Source of the DNA: Eucommia ulmoides
Lineage: Eukaryota > Streptophyta > Magnoliopsida > Garryales > Eucommiaceae
Assembly: GCA_016647705.1 (NCBI GenBank)
Contig: JAENRU010000487.1
Location: forward strand, 434,001-498,000
Direction: 5' to 3'
DNA: 64,000 bases
Shown here one piece after another: positions 20,149-32,288 of the stretch. The notes below the pieces were generated by a model, which saw only the letters and a program-made list of their open reading frames with translations, was not told the origin of the DNA and did not search any database. A program made the position numbers and the translations under genes. Within the stretch, counting starts at the first letter, position 1. Every line of letters starts with the position of its first letter.

Positions 20149-21540
20149 TATCATATCTTATCACGTAGTAAAAGCTAAAATTGGAAGACAGATAGTAAGG
20201 CATTTGACATCTACGCACTCTCATTCATGGATGCCTTCTTCCGCTCTACCATTGCCAACCATCCTTGCCATTAATGGGCTTTCTTCTGCTCCACCATCAA
20301 TGAGCCATTTCAATCCCTACCATCGCTAAGAATCGGACGCTCCTCCATCATCCAGATCTGATTCTTCCCTCATCAATGAACCGTTTGAAGTCCTACCATC
20401 AGCAACAATCAGATTGTTTTCCAAAATTTGCCGTTATTTCGTCACCGCTGCTGTGATAGTAGGGACCCGTGGATCCCTCATCAATTGTTGTTCCAAAGCT
20501 CTATTTTAGCTTCCATTAATGGGTCTTCAATTCATCAAAGATTTCTTCGCCTCTATGAAAGGTAGTGAATTTCTCGCCCTAAATTGTGTTGTGTGATGCA
20601 ATTATTATTGGAAGACCACCTTCTAGGCTACCTGTTCTCCTCTTTCAATCCATAGATATATATAAATTAAGTTTTTTTCACTTTTTGTTTATCAATCAAA
20701 CTTGCAACCAATTCTGGTAATCGTTTAATTCTCTTCTTTACACTTCTCTAACTGCTGAAAGATATTCGTTATTGACAAAAGTTTTGACTCCTGAAGGCTT
20801 CATTTCTTCTCAATTCTCACTATCTTAAGGTATGGTAGATATACATTTTTCCTTCAGATGTTCACACATGGTGCACATGTGAGATATTTTTCCTCAAATA
20901 AACTTTTTACACCTTACAAGTCCTCTCTTATTTAAATATGATTTAATTTTTTTAAGAACATGATTGTACAAATTATTAAGTTAGAATGGAAGAAATTAAA
21001 CTGTGGTTCAGTATAATAAATTTTTTTATGACTGCACTAGATGAAGATTGTTAGTAATATTGGTAGCCAGTCTATGCTTCTTCAGTTTTAGATATCATTG
21101 AGAAGACGTCCGCAAGTGCTGAAAAGCTTATATAGATCGTGAAATTCTGCACTGTGAACAATCTTTGAGAGCTTAGTGTTACGGATTGTTGTTTGTCAAG
21201 GCAGTCACAAGGAAGAAACATGCTGGCAAGTTTGCCCCACGCAAATGAACGTATTGGAATGCCGCACGAGCAAATGCCACTGCAAAAATGTGAAGCCATG
21301 ACATTAGGCCCCACAAAATAGAGAGGTGGAAGGACAATGGGTCCGAAGGCAAATGATATCTAAAACTCCTCAACTGTACCCCGCCTCTTCATATTCTCTA
21401 ACCTATTTTGCTTTTTTCAAGGAGAAATAGGCATACAAGTCATCCAAATTGGTTTTAGTAGAGTTTTGTCCTTAATGGTGATTTGTTTTTTCAGTTAATG
21501 GCGGTTTTTAGATTGTAGTAATGATTGCTTGTCTTTTGAG
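20147..21540. other. Intergenic sequence, no recognised gene
   Basis: 20180-20640 contains C/T-rich, locally repeated phrases (CTACCATC, CATCAATG). A minus-strand stretch at 21072-21373 has two overlapping open frames with protein-like composition, but no known domain, start or splice structure. Confidence 0.4.
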
Positions 21541-21550
21541 TTTCTTTGAA

Positions 21551-21817
21551 GGGTTAATTATACTTTATTCCACTTCCACTGTGGTTAGGCTATTTTATAC
21601 AAAGTCCATGTTGTATTTTTGTCATCACTTTGCTCCCTGTAGTTAGGTTTTATTGCACTTTATCCATGATGTAGACCTCACTACAAGGGGCAAACTACTG
21701 ACGAGAAAGGTAAAGTGAAACAAAAGCCTAACCACAGGAGACAAAGTGATAACGCGAATATCACAAGGAAAAAATACAAAACGGTCTAACCACGTGGAGG
21801 TAAATTGTAATTAACCC
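21551..21817. mobile_element. MITE (GGGTTAATTATA family), copy 1
   Basis: A 267-bp near-palindrome. The left end is GGGTTAATTATACTTTATTC and the right end, on the other strand, is GGGTTAATTACAATTTACC. Imperfect 10-bp flanking repeats TTTCTTTGAA (21541-21550) and TTTCATTGAA (21818-21827) suggest a Mutator-type element. Inner CTAACCACAG/CTGTGGTTAG-type motifs pair. Relatives are at 32289-32550 and about 51530-51775. Confidence 0.75.
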
Positions 21818-21907
21818 TTTCATTGAATCAATTGAGGTAGCCTCTATATGTAATATTTTTTGCATTATATTTAGACTGTTTTAGAATAAACATTCTTATG
21901 TGCATCA

Positions 21908-22418
21908 TGTTAAAGTAAAATTTAATATATGAGCTTATATATTAAATAAATATGAATTATAGGCTATCAAATAAAATTAGGTCAATTAAAGTGATCAATT
22001 TAAGTTTTGGGGTCTTAATTAATGTATTATAAAGTGTGGGCATTAATATGTAGAGACAAACGTAATTTCTATTTTTATGATGGGTTAAAATAGAAAATAC
22101 GAAAATATGAACAGACTCGATTGTTTACGAACAGATGCGACTGTTTACGAATAGGCACGATTGTTTTATAAATAGGGGTTATGATCACCGGATCATACAA
22201 CATTTTTTTTATTCTTCTGATCCCCATTATCAGAGAGAAATATATACAGAAAACAAATGTAGATCTGGAAGATCATAAAGACTCAGATTCAGATATTTCA
22301 ATTTTCTTGTTATGGATTCAAGTACGCTTCCGCAAATTCAGTATTTTTATTTTTAATGATTCAATACGAATATTCCTATTTGTGTGATGATTTTCACATA
22401 TTAAAATTAAGTTTTACA
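21908..22418 (+). repeat. 5' LTR of Copia-1
   Basis: Contains a TATA-like TATAAATAGGGG (22168-22179). It has a local duplication of the type GACTGTTTACGAATAGGCAC (near 22118-22160), which the 3' LTR has as a single copy; this explains most of the length difference. Confidence 0.88.
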
Positions 22419-22420
22419 TG

Positions 22421-22433
22421 TGGTATCAGAGCC
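22421..22433 (+). other. Copia-1 primer-binding site
   Basis: TGGTATCAGAGCC, complementary to the 3' end of initiator tRNA-Met, two bases after the LTR. Confidence 0.9.
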
Positions 22434-23362
22434 ATTCCATGTTGAATTATTGAGAATAAGTTCAATAGAGATTTTCCATATTAGAACCGAAAATATTTTT
22501 TTTTCGAAAAGTTTAATATTTATGGAAAAATTTATTATAGAAAAATTCTATATTTCATTACGAGTCCAACAATATAAATTTTATAAAATTTGGACTTGTA
22601 CTTGAATTTATATGATTTTTCAAAGTTTTTAGAAAATCATAGAATTCAGGCTACTAGTTGAGTTCTGGTTTTCTGGGAATAAGTGAAGAAGACGATCTAA
22701 ATGACGTCGTTTCACTTTCACTTGTTCTGACGACGCATATAGTTTTAAATTTCTTCAGTTGCATCTTGCTCACAAGCGTCGTGTTTGTCTGTTGGCATCT
22801 GGTCGCATAATGAGTGTAGTTGGTGTAGCGTGTCTGTGGTTTGAATCATGGTAGAGTTGTTTTGTTTTGTTATTTTAAAAAAATCTTCACTTTTAAGTGG
22901 CAGAAAAAGTTATTAAAACTTAGTTGCTTAGAATCGAACTCCTACACTTTGGATCCATTGACGCACTCAACCACTACTAAGGCAAAACAACATGTCACCA
23001 AAGTGACCTCTCTTGTGAAAATTAATTTTTATTTTGAAATATAAAAAGATTATGTGTATGCAATTTATGTGAATATTAGTTGGCCCAAAGAAAAATTATT
23101 TTGTAACAGAATTGCATGTACACTTGTAGTAATAAACGCGTGATGATTATTTGGTTTTACATATGAATGATAAATCGGCCCAAATGAAGATTTATTATTT
23201 GACATGTTCTTATTATCAGTGTTTAATTACTACACCAAGATATCACTTACAAATTAATATTTTTATCTAAAGATAAAATATTAATAGAGTGTCCGATATC
23301 TTGAAATGGGGTTTGCTTTTATTTAAATTTATTCTTCTTTTAAAGACTTATGTGAGCTTGTT
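22434..23362 (+). other. Copia-1 leader
   Basis: An untranslated leader between the primer site and gag. Short frames only; no domain. Confidence 0.6.
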
Positions 23363-24218
23363 TTGTTTGTTTATTATTATCGAGATTCAGCTATTAGTTT
23401 TGCTTCTAACATTACTGCCAGCATTAATTCTATTCCTATACTAAATGGCACAAACTTCAAAGTATGGCACGATAACCTCCAAATAGTTCTCGGTGTCATG
23501 GATCTAGACCTTGCGTTAAGGGTTCCTTCTCCTGCACCTCTTATTGATAAAAGTTCATCTAATGAAAAGAGGGACATTGAAAGATGGGAGAAGTCAAATC
23601 GCATATGTTTAATGATCATTAAGAAGGCCATTCCAGAAGCATTCAGGGGCACAATATCGGAAACGATAGAGACAGCCAAAGAGTTCCTGGAAGAAATTAA
23701 GAACAGATTTGGCAAGAATGAAAAGGCTGAAACAAGTACACTTTTGGATAATCTCATCTCAATGAGATATAAAGGTAATGGGAACATTAAAGAGTACATT
23801 ATAGAAATGTCTCATCTTGCTTCAAAGTTAAGAGCATATAAGCTTTCTCTCTCTGAGAATTTGTTTGTGCATTTGGTTCTGATGTCTCTTCCCACACAAT
23901 TAAGTCAATTTAAGGTGAGCTATAACTGTCAAAAGGAGACTTGATCTCTTGATGAGCTCATCTCACATTGTGTGCAAGAAGATGACAAATTGAAGCAAGA
24001 AAAGATAGAGAGTGCTCATTTGGCTAGTACTTCCAAAGATAAAGGGAAGAAAAGAAAGAAGGATAAAGGAGCTGCAGAGGCTTTATATCAAAAGAAACAA
24101 CATAAAGAAAAGATTGTTGATGGTTGTTTTCTTCTGTGGAGCTGCGGGACATAAAAAGAAGCAATGTACCAACTATCATGCTTGGCGTGCAAAGAAAAAT
24201 GTACATTTCTTAATTTAG
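23363..24218 (+). pseudogene. Copia-1 gag with CCHC zinc knuckle
   Basis: A UBN2-type gag: 'LNGTNFKVWHDNLQIVLG', then 'DRFGKNEKAET'-like helices and 'LVLMSLPTQLSQFKVSYN'. A Trp-to-stop (TGA) at 23942-23944 ends the first open part. The frame resumes with 'LDELISHCVQEDDKLKQE'. After a frameshift there is an intact zinc knuckle CFFCGAAGHKKKQC (CX2CX4HX4C). The authentic start codon is uncertain; the first ATG in frame is at 23363. Confidence 0.8.
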
Positions 24219-24232
24219 TTTGTTCTGAGGTT

Positions 24233-25890
24233 AATTTGACTTCGGTATCTAAAGACACTTGGTGGATAGATTCTGGTGCAATCACTCACATCAGTGTGTC
24301 TATGCAGCGCTGCCTGAACTTCCGAAAGCCAAATGATGGTGAAAGATATGTCTTTGTAGGCGATGGCAAGAAGGTTGAAGTTGAGGCAATCGGGATGTTT
24401 AAGTTATTATTAAAATCTGGTACTTATTTGGATTTGAATGAGATATTTGTTGTACCGTTATTTAGACGAAATTTGGTTTCTATTTCTGTATTGGACAAAT
24501 TTTGTTATTGTTCTTTAAAAAAATAATAAATTTAGTCTTTTTCAGAATTCAAAATTAGTTGGTACTGGTTCTTTATCTTATATTGATAACCTTTATATGC
24601 TTGATACGGTTGTTTCATATTATGAAACCTTACAATTAAGTACTCGAGGTGTTAAAAGAAAATTAACTAAAAAGAAGTCTGCATTATTATGATATAAGAG
24701 ACTAGGTCATATCTCCAAAAGGAGAATTGAACGACTTATGTTAGATGGGATTCTAGATTCCCTTGATTTTGCAGATTTTGAAATTTGCACAAATTGCATA
24801 AAGGGAAAATAAACAAACATAAGGAGATTTGGTGCCAACAATGTTACAAATGTCTTAGAACTGATACATACAGATATTTGTGGGCTATTTCCTACGGTTT
24901 CATGGAATGGTCAACAATATTTTATCACTTTCATAGATGATTTTTCACATTATGGCTATCTTTATCTTATTCACGAAAAGTCTCAATTATTGGATGTGTT
25001 CAAATCGTTTAAAGTTGAAGTTGAAAATCAACTCAGCAAAAGGATTAAAAGCGTCAGAACTGACCGTGGTAGTGAATACTATGGTAGGTATGACGGTTCA
25101 GGTGAATAACGTCCGGCCCTTTTGCTAAATTCCTAGAGGAGTGCGGTATCGTCCCACAGTATACTATGCTAGGTTCTCCAAGCATGAATGGTGTTGCTGA
25201 AAGGCGAAATAGAACGCTCAAAGATATGATAAGGAGTATGATTAGTCATTCTAACTTGCCAGAATCACTTTAGGGTAAAGCATTAAAAATTGTAGAGTAT
25301 ATCCTTAACAGAGTACCAACTAAAGCAACTGTCAAAAGCCCTTATGAACTTTGGACATGCAAGAAGCCTAGTCTGAAGCACCTACACATTTGGAGATGTC
25401 CAGCTAAAGTAAGGCCTTACAGGCCACATGAAAAGAAACTGGATTCAAGAACGGTTAGTTGCTATTTTATTGGATACTCTGAAAGATCCAGGTGTTACAA
25501 ATTCTATGATCCTACTACTAGATCAATTTTTGAGACGGGAAATGCCTGGTTCTCTGAAGATGTTGAGTTTGAGGGGGGAGATAAGGTTAGAGATTTTATT
25601 TTTAAAGAGGAATATGTTGATATTTCCACAACTTTTATTGATATTGATCAGGCTCCTATTCTTGACATTGTTCAAGAAACAGATTGAAATCAAAATAATA
25701 TCCAAGAATCTCTCATTCCAGAAGAACAAACTCTACTACCTCTAGAACCTTTGCTATTAAGGAGATTCACTAGAGAAAGGAGAAGTGTAGTGCCAGATGA
25801 TTACATTGTATATCTCCAAGAACATGAGTTTAACATTGGTACGGTGGAAGATGATCCAATCAACTTCCGTCAAGCTATGGAAAGTTTTAA
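24233..25890 (+). pseudogene. Copia-1 protease and integrase region
   Basis: The protease keeps its active-site motif in 'WWIDSGAITHIS' (about 24262). The integrase has the pre-integrase 'RLGHISKRRIERL' and core blocks 'ELIHTDICG', 'RTDRGSEYY' and 'NGVAERRNRTL', which carry the D-D-E residues. It is interrupted by stops at 24810-24812 (TAA), near 25107 and at 25272-25274 (TAG), among others. Confidence 0.8.
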
Positions 25891-25912
25891 ATCTCAATAG
25901 TGAATTGATGCT

Positions 25913-26527
25913 ATGAATAAGGAGATAAAGTCCATTAAGGACAATGACGTTTGGGATCTTGTCCCATTACCTAATGGTGAAAAACCTATTGGTTGTAAAT
26001 GGATATTTAAAACCAAAAGGGATTTGAAAGGTGATGTGGAGAGATACAAAGACCGTTTTGTCGCTAAAGGCTTTACACAGAAAGAAGACATCGATTATAA
26101 AGAGACTTTTTCTCTGGTTTCGTCGAAAGACTCTTTTAGGACAATAATGGCACTTGTGGCACACTTTGATCTTGACCTTCATTAGATGGATGTTAAGACT
26201 GCGTTTCTCAATGGTGACATTGATGAAACAATTTATATGGTGCAACCAAAAATTTTTGTGTTGGGAGATGCAAAGAAAATGGTTTGCAAGTTAAAGAAAT
26301 CCATCTATGGGCTTAAGCAAGCTTCTCGTCAATGGTATTACAAGTTTCATCAAGTTATTATCTCGTTTGGTTTTGAGATGAATTTGGTTGATGATTGTAT
26401 ATACCACAAGTTTAGTGGAAGTAAATATATTTACTTGGTTTTATATGTTGATGACATATTGTTTGCCACTAACGATATAGGTATGTTGCACGAAACCAAG
26501 AGATTTCTGTCAAGAAATTTGAGATGA
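25913..26527 (+). pseudogene. Copia-1 reverse transcriptase
   Basis: The RNA-dependent DNA polymerase domain of copia elements: 'WDLVPLPNGEKPIGCKWIFK', 'VAKGFTQKEDIDYKETF', then an in-frame TAG (a Gln codon) before 'MDVKTAFLNGDI'. 'KSIYGLKQASRQWY' and the catalytic 'YVDDILFATND' follow. The active site is preserved, but the stop disables it. Confidence 0.88.
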
Positions 26528-27420
26528 AAGATCTGCGTGACACTTCTTTTGTGTTGGGTATACAGATATACCAGGATCGCTTTTGGGGTATGCTTGGTTT
26601 ATCACAAAATAGCTATATTGAGAAAGTTCTTAAAATGTTTGGCATGCATGATTGTAAATAAAGTGACACCCTTGTGGCTAAGGGAGACAAATTTAGTCTC
26701 AGTCAATGCCCTAAGAATGATTTTGAGATTCAGGAGATGCAAAAGATTCTTTATGCGTCAGCAGTAGGAAGTCTGATGTGTGCTCAAGTGTGTACGTGTC
26801 CGGATATTGCGTATATTGTTGGCATGTTGGGCAGATACTTAAGCAATCCTAGAAAGAATCACTGGATAGCAGCCAAACGAGTCATGAGGTACTTACAGAG
26901 AACAAAAAATTACATACTCACTTATCGGAAGTTAGATCAGTTAGAGATCATCGGATATTTTGACTCCGATTTTGCTGGATGCCGAGATAGCATGAAATCT
27001 ACTTCAGGCTATATCTACCTACTTGCTGGATGTGCTATATCTTGGAAGAGTGTTAAACAGTCTATTATAGCCTCTTCCACTATGGCAGCTGAGTTTGTAG
27101 CTTGTTATGAGGCGTCCAATTATGGAATATGGTTGCAAAATTTTGTCACGAGGCTGCGTATTCTGGATGACATTGAAAGACCACTTAAGTTATTTTGTGA
27201 CAATAAATCAGCTGTACTATATTCCAATAACAATAGGAGTTTTACGAAGTCAAAATTTATAGACATCAAATTCCTAGTTGTGAAAGAAATAGTTCAGAGT
27301 GGACTTATATCTATAGAGCACATTGGGACAAACTCCATGATTGCGGATCCGCTGACTAAGGGATTACCACCCAAGGTCTTTCATGAGCACACTGCTCATA
27401 TGGGTGTAGTTTCTCTTTAG
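26528..27420 (+). pseudogene. Copia-1 RT C-terminus and RNase H
   Basis: The frame is broken near 26528-26660 and then open to the natural stop at 27418-27420. RNase H motifs: 'YFDSDFAGCRDSMKSTSGY', 'SWKSVKQSIIASSTMAAEF', 'LFCDNKSAVLYSNN' and 'IEHIGTNSMIADPLTKGLP'. Confidence 0.85.
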
Positions 27421-27849
27421 GATATATCATTTTAGTGGGAGTTTGTATTTTAGATACTTTTATCTACAGATATATTTCTTTTGGATATTATGAATTTTAT
27501 GGTTATTTACTGTAGTAAAGTATTCAGTTTTTATTTACTCTGATTTTATGTAGTTTGATCTCACTGAGGTTTAAGGAGGATCAGTTGAAAATTGGCATGT
27601 TAAGATCACATTACATGAAATTTTCATACTACACATCCACATTTGATCTTTGTCATTAGTTGCATTGATATACGTAATCGTTGATGGGTCTAGTTACGAA
27701 AAAGTTGTAACAACGGTCACTTTGGTTCTGTATTGGTGTGGTTAATGGACAAGATTGTTAAAATGCATAAAGTTTTGATAGCAAAACTCATGAGCTCATT
27801 AAGTATAATCCACGTTTATAAAGTTACATATATAGCTCAAGTGGGAGAT
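27421..27849 (+). other. Copia-1 3' untranslated part and polypurine tract
   Basis: AT-rich untranslated sequence ending in CAAGTGGGAGAT (27838-27849), the usual copia plus-strand primer, directly before the 3' LTR. Confidence 0.75.
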
Positions 27850-28322
27850 TGTTAGAGTAAAATTTAATATATAGGTTTATATATTAAATAAATGTGAATT
27901 ATATAGGTTATCAAATAAAATTAGGCCAATTAAAGTGATCAATTTAAGTTTTGAGGACTTAATTAATGTATTATAAAGTGTGGGCATTAATGTATAGAGA
28001 CAAACGTAATTTCTATTTTTATGATGGGTTAAAATAGAAAATACAAAAATATGAACAAACACGATTGTTTTATAAATAGGGATCATGGTTCTCGAATCAC
28101 ACAACGTTTTTTCTATTCTTCTGATCCCCATTATCAGAGATAAATATATACAAAAAACAAGTGTATATCTGGAAGATTATAAAGACTCAGATTCAGATAT
28201 TTCAACTTTCTTATTATGAATTCAGGTACGTTTCCGCAAATTCAGTATTTTTGTTCTTTATGATTCAATATGAATGTTCCTGTTTGTATGACGATTTTCA
28301 CATATTGAAATTAAGTTTTACA
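27850..28322 (+). repeat. 3' LTR of Copia-1
   Basis: 473 bp, TGTTAGAG...TTTTACA, matching 21908-22418 apart from the missing duplicated segment and scattered substitutions. Followed by TSD CATCA. Confidence 0.9.
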
Positions 28323-28705
28323 CATCAATCTTTTGAATTGGCACGCTTTTGTCCTCCTAATCCATAGCATCCTGAACCGTTTCTGCTTCCTTGGAAGGAG
28401 AATTGTTTCTATAGCCAACATTTCTATTTTGTTTCTCAAGGCTTTTCGCAATCCCATTTTTACTTGTCAAGGCAACGAATTTAAATGGTATAATAATTCA
28501 TGTATCATGTTTACATGCTGACAAACATGCCAGGATTTGGGGGGGTGTAGAGAGAGAAATTCTCTCTTAGGAGTTGTGCCCATCGTTCAAACTAGTCGCT
28601 TCATCGCCTAAATATGACTAACATCTCTAGTTACTTCTCCGATCAACAGATCTAGCCCTCGCTCTTCACCAGTCGCTTGTAAAGGGTCATAAACACCCTA
28701 TTAAT
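28323..28705. other. Intergenic sequence right of Copia-1
   Basis: No gene recognised. It may belong to the LINE fragment that follows. Confidence 0.4.
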
Positions 28706-29640
28706 ATGGATGAAAAAAGACATTATGGTCGATGGAATTGCCCAGCAAGGAAGCGGCTCACTGGTAAGGTGTACATACTCTTTGTTGATTTTCTCACCTT
28801 TTCTGTGAACAATTATCGACTTCGTAGTATGTTTCAAGAATTTGGGAAAATTTTAGATGTGTTTGTCCCAAAAAAAAAAAAGAAGGAAAAATGTGAATTT
28901 TGCATTTAGGTTCGTTAAATTTGGCCAATTTAGCCATGCTAGATCGGTTATTGAAAATCTGAATTGGGGTGGTTATTTGTGGAAATCCAATCAAAGTGAA
29001 ACTTGTTGATTTTGACTTGAACAATAGAAATCGTAACTCTATTGTCAATGATTGGACATTCTGTTTTATTCAATCTCTAGATAAGAAATTCAAAATTCGT
29101 AAGGACTCATAGTTCTCTAGGAGTAAATTTGTGTGGAGGAAAAAAAAAGAGTGTGTTTGGGTGTTGTGTTCCCTGATCAAAATGGAGGTGTTGTGGTTGG
29201 AGATGGTGGGTTTCAAGGAGGAACACATCAGTTGTGTGATAGTATAATGGAGAGAGTAGAGGTTAAGGATAAATGGGATACAAAAGAAGAGGGGGTATAC
29301 AATCGATCATTTGATAAAAAGGTTTAGTTCTGAGGGAGTGACAACTTGTGAGTGTGATAAAGGTATTGTCGTTGAAACTTGTTGGTCACAAGGTGGTCAC
29401 TTCTCTCTCGCAGATGGGAGTGTATTGGCTCGGATCATTTGTAACAATTAAGAGTCTTTTTAGAGTCACTTTAAAACATAAACTTAGGAAATTTTTTGAA
29501 AAGCGAAGCGTTGGTAAAATAAATTATAATGATCTCATTTGTGATATTTCTACTTTTGATGGAGAGATTGTTAATTATGCTAAGATCATTTTCCCAAGAT
29601 TGGGTAAAGTGATTGAGGTCGGGGGACAATTTTGACATTC
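28706..29640 (+). pseudogene. LINE-type ORF1 fragment with RRM-like domain
   Basis: Near 28757 the translation reads 'VYILFVDFLTFSVNNYRLRSMFQEFGKILDVFVPKK'. This resembles the RRM-like N-terminal domain of plant L1-type LINE ORF1 proteins. After a frameshift in an A-run (28870-28880) the RNP1-like part continues ('NFAFRFVKFGQF'). Further broken frames lie at 29133-29327 and 29348-29635. Reverse transcriptase is not found. A host RRM gene cannot be fully excluded. Confidence 0.55.
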
Positions 29641-30008
29641 GATAAATCTTAATGAAATGGATTTAAGAAAGAAACTATCTGAAATGGTTTACAAAGAATG
29701 AGAATCTAGGAGATGAGACAATCTCAATGATTTATCCACCGCTAATGGTTTTTTTTGGGAGGGTGGGGTTGTTTGAGCTTCCAAGAGTAGAGTAACAGGG
29801 TGCTTGGATTAAATTCAATTTTTTATTATTGGTGGGCTTGTCATGTTTCAGTACTCTTTTCTTTGCCAATATTTTTTAGATGGGTTTTCTTTTCTGGAAT
29901 CTTGAACATCCTATTTTGAATGGCCAAATTCAGAAAATGGAGAATTTTGGCAAATTTCCAGGGGCTATATGGCCATCGTATATTGGTTCTGCAAGTGCAT
30001 GATATGCC
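29641..30008 (+). other. Continuation of the LINE-like sequence
   Basis: Broken T/G-rich sequence with no domain. It is separated from its likely continuation (31558 onward) by the solo LTR. Confidence 0.4.
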
Positions 30009-30013
30009 CTTGG

Positions 30014-31552
30014 TGTTGTTTTTATTGGCAGGCTTCTTGTTATCTACTTGTGTGGGGTGTTTCACAGTAAGGGTGTATAGCAGTGGCTGCAATAGTATTG
30101 TTCGGACTGGTTTTGGTAGAGCTCGATGGACGCGGCCATTTAAGACGCTCACGTCTAACTTTACTTCCAAGCGCACGAGGTCAAGTTTTAGTATAGATGG
30201 ATCGTGAGATCGGATATCGTTCCACTGGGGATAGTGTAAATTAGTTTAATGTTGTAATTTGCATAGTCTCATATTATCTCGACTTTTCAAGAATTGTTTG
30301 TATTTTAATTACAATTATTGGGTTTGTTATAACTGTATTGATTACCTAGGCATTGATTTATTTCACGTAATACATATTTGACTTCGTTTAGTTAGTTATA
30401 ACGATGTTTATCCTATCCGACAATCTCTGTATCTACAACTCGCTCACTCCCTCTTCCGAGTGTAAAGCGAGCGAATATAAGACTTCGCGTTGACACTGAG
30501 GTCCCCCTCGAACGTCTTTTCAAACACATAGTCACATGAGTCTTGAACCAACGTCATGGATTGCACACCTTCTAGCGCCCTCCCGGGTGGTTAGAATGTC
30601 GTGTTGTGTTTACCCTCGTCCGAATCCAGGGTTACCTCTCTCGAGTGTTAAACCCCGTATTCTCTAATTATCTAAACTAGAATAATATCAAAAATAAAGG
30701 TAAACACAATCGGATTTAGACAAACAGCCATTAAAGTAACGTATATTCAATCAAACTAGTATTTACATGACTTACAACAATACCTAGATAATATTTATCT
30801 AAACTACATAATCTTAGCCATATAAACATACAAAACAAGAGTGATTCAACATCATTAGATATGGAAAAGTAATTACAAAGATAAAAGTAAGGGAAGAACG
30901 ATAAAATCTGAGAGTGGAATGGTCCACTGTCGCTAAGGATTGCTTTGCAAATGCTTCTTCTTCTTCCAAATGACGAACCTCTTCTATGATCTCTCAAGAA
31001 TGGCTAAAGAACACTATGCTAAGGTTAGGAACGTTCAGAACTCTTTTTCACAAGTGGGGGATAAGCTTTTATAGGCCCAAGGTTTCAAAAATATCTACAA
31101 ATATCTTCTTGTCTGTGCAGAGCTGACGACCTAGGTGGTGGGATCACGACCTAGGCGGTGGGTAAGTCGATTTAACCTTCGCTGCAGCGGTGGGGGAGGC
31201 GATGAATAATTCAGGATCTCACTGCAGTTTCACCGCCTAGGCGGTGGAACAGGCTCCAAACTCTTTGTACTTTCACTACCTAGGTGGTGGCCATTCCTCC
31301 TAGGTGGTGGGACTTGTTCATTTTCAGCATTCTCAGCATTCTTACCGCCTAGATGATGGGGCTGCTGTCTTGACCCCTTGTATTTTTCTAACTTTTCTTC
31401 GCCGTTCTCTCACTATTTTGCTTGTTTTTTGCTCGTTCACATTGCTAATCCTGATTTACTTAAAAACAACTAAAACGCAATTAAAACATTAATAAAACAC
31501 TCAAAAATTAGCAAATTCGGCTTAGACGTAGATAGGTATTTTCAACCTATCA
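30014..31552 (-). mobile_element. Solo LTR 1 of a gypsy-type family (minus orientation)
   Basis: The ends on the minus strand are TGATAGGTTGAAAATACC (31552 downward) and ...AACAACA (30014). Perfect 5-bp TSD CTTGG at 30009-30013 and 31553-31557. The 5' end contains the hairpin GATAGGT...ACCTATC. It holds several copies of a CCGCCTAGGCGGTG-type palindrome (31125-31350). It is homologous over most of its length to solo LTR 2 at 37616-39223. No internal domain adjoins it. Confidence 0.85.
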
Positions 31553-31557
31553 CTTGG

Positions 31558-32030
31558 CCTTGGAGGATGGCATGTTTATCACTGATAAGGGTTCTAAATA
31601 TGCAGTAGTTGTTGATGGTTTCGGCCGATAGGCAACTGGGAGTCCAGCCCAATAGCGATGTCAGCCTCTTTCCTAAGTGCAACGGTGTCAGTCTCTTTCA
31701 AGTTAAGGGCTGTTGCTTATTTTGAGTATAATGTTCGGCTTCTGACCGAATTCGTCATCAGGGTGTAAGTGTGTGCATTTTGGTTTTTGGATCAGAGCAT
31801 TAGTGTGTTTATTTTGGTCGGCCACCAGTTGTACAATTGTGGCTCGACTAAGTGATTTGTATTAGGTTATTTGTGTGTTTTCCTAGGCGTATGCTGGGTC
31901 TTGTGTACTACATCTTTAACTGTTGGTGTATAGTAAATGAGACCCTTCCCCTTACTTAAAATATATAATCTTGCTTACCTCTCCCCTTCCCCCCCCCCCC
32001 CCCCCCCAAAAAAAAAAAAAAAACATGCCA
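31558..32030 (+). other. LINE-like 3' sequence ending in C-run and A-run
   Basis: T/G-rich sequence that appears to continue the fragment left of the solo LTR. It ends in a run of about 20 C and 15 A (about 31988-32023). The A-run could be a LINE tail. Confidence 0.4.
31988..32023. repeat. poly(C)-poly(A) junction
   Basis: About 20 consecutive C are followed by about 15 consecutive A. Confidence 0.9.
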
Positions 32031-32288
32031 AGATATGAGCTTGCTCACCTGAGTTGGAAATAGTTAAATAACACGTGCGCGCGTACATACACAAATGTTA
32101 TCTTCCAGCTTTTGTGAGTTCCAAGAAATGAATCATCAAGTCGAGATCATATTAAGATGAAGGGGGAAAATTAGGGGACAAAATAAATAAAACCAAGGAA
32201 AACAAATGATCGGTCCAAGGAGTGAAAAGAACATATATCTGGTGCATCAATCCAATTATCGAGTATTTCCTCTGTAGGAATTAAATAA

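Larger units (their letters stand above)
21908..28322 (+). mobile_element. Copia-1: structurally complete, inactivated Ty1/copia retrotransposon
   Basis: LTRs (511 and 473 bp) begin TGTTA and end TTTTACA, with perfect TSD CATCA at 21903-21907 and 28323-28327. Primer site TGGTATCAGAGCC follows the 5' LTR and polypurine tract AAGTGGGAGAT precedes the 3' LTR. The order gag, protease, integrase, RT, RNase H is the copia order. The polyprotein is broken by many stops and a few frameshifts. Most stops are explained by G-to-A or C-to-T changes (Trp and Gln codons). Confidence 0.93.

Noticed and set aside
21072-21373. Possible minus-strand exon
   Set aside because: Two overlapping frames have protein-like composition, but no family is recognised and no neighbouring exon or convincing splice sites were found.
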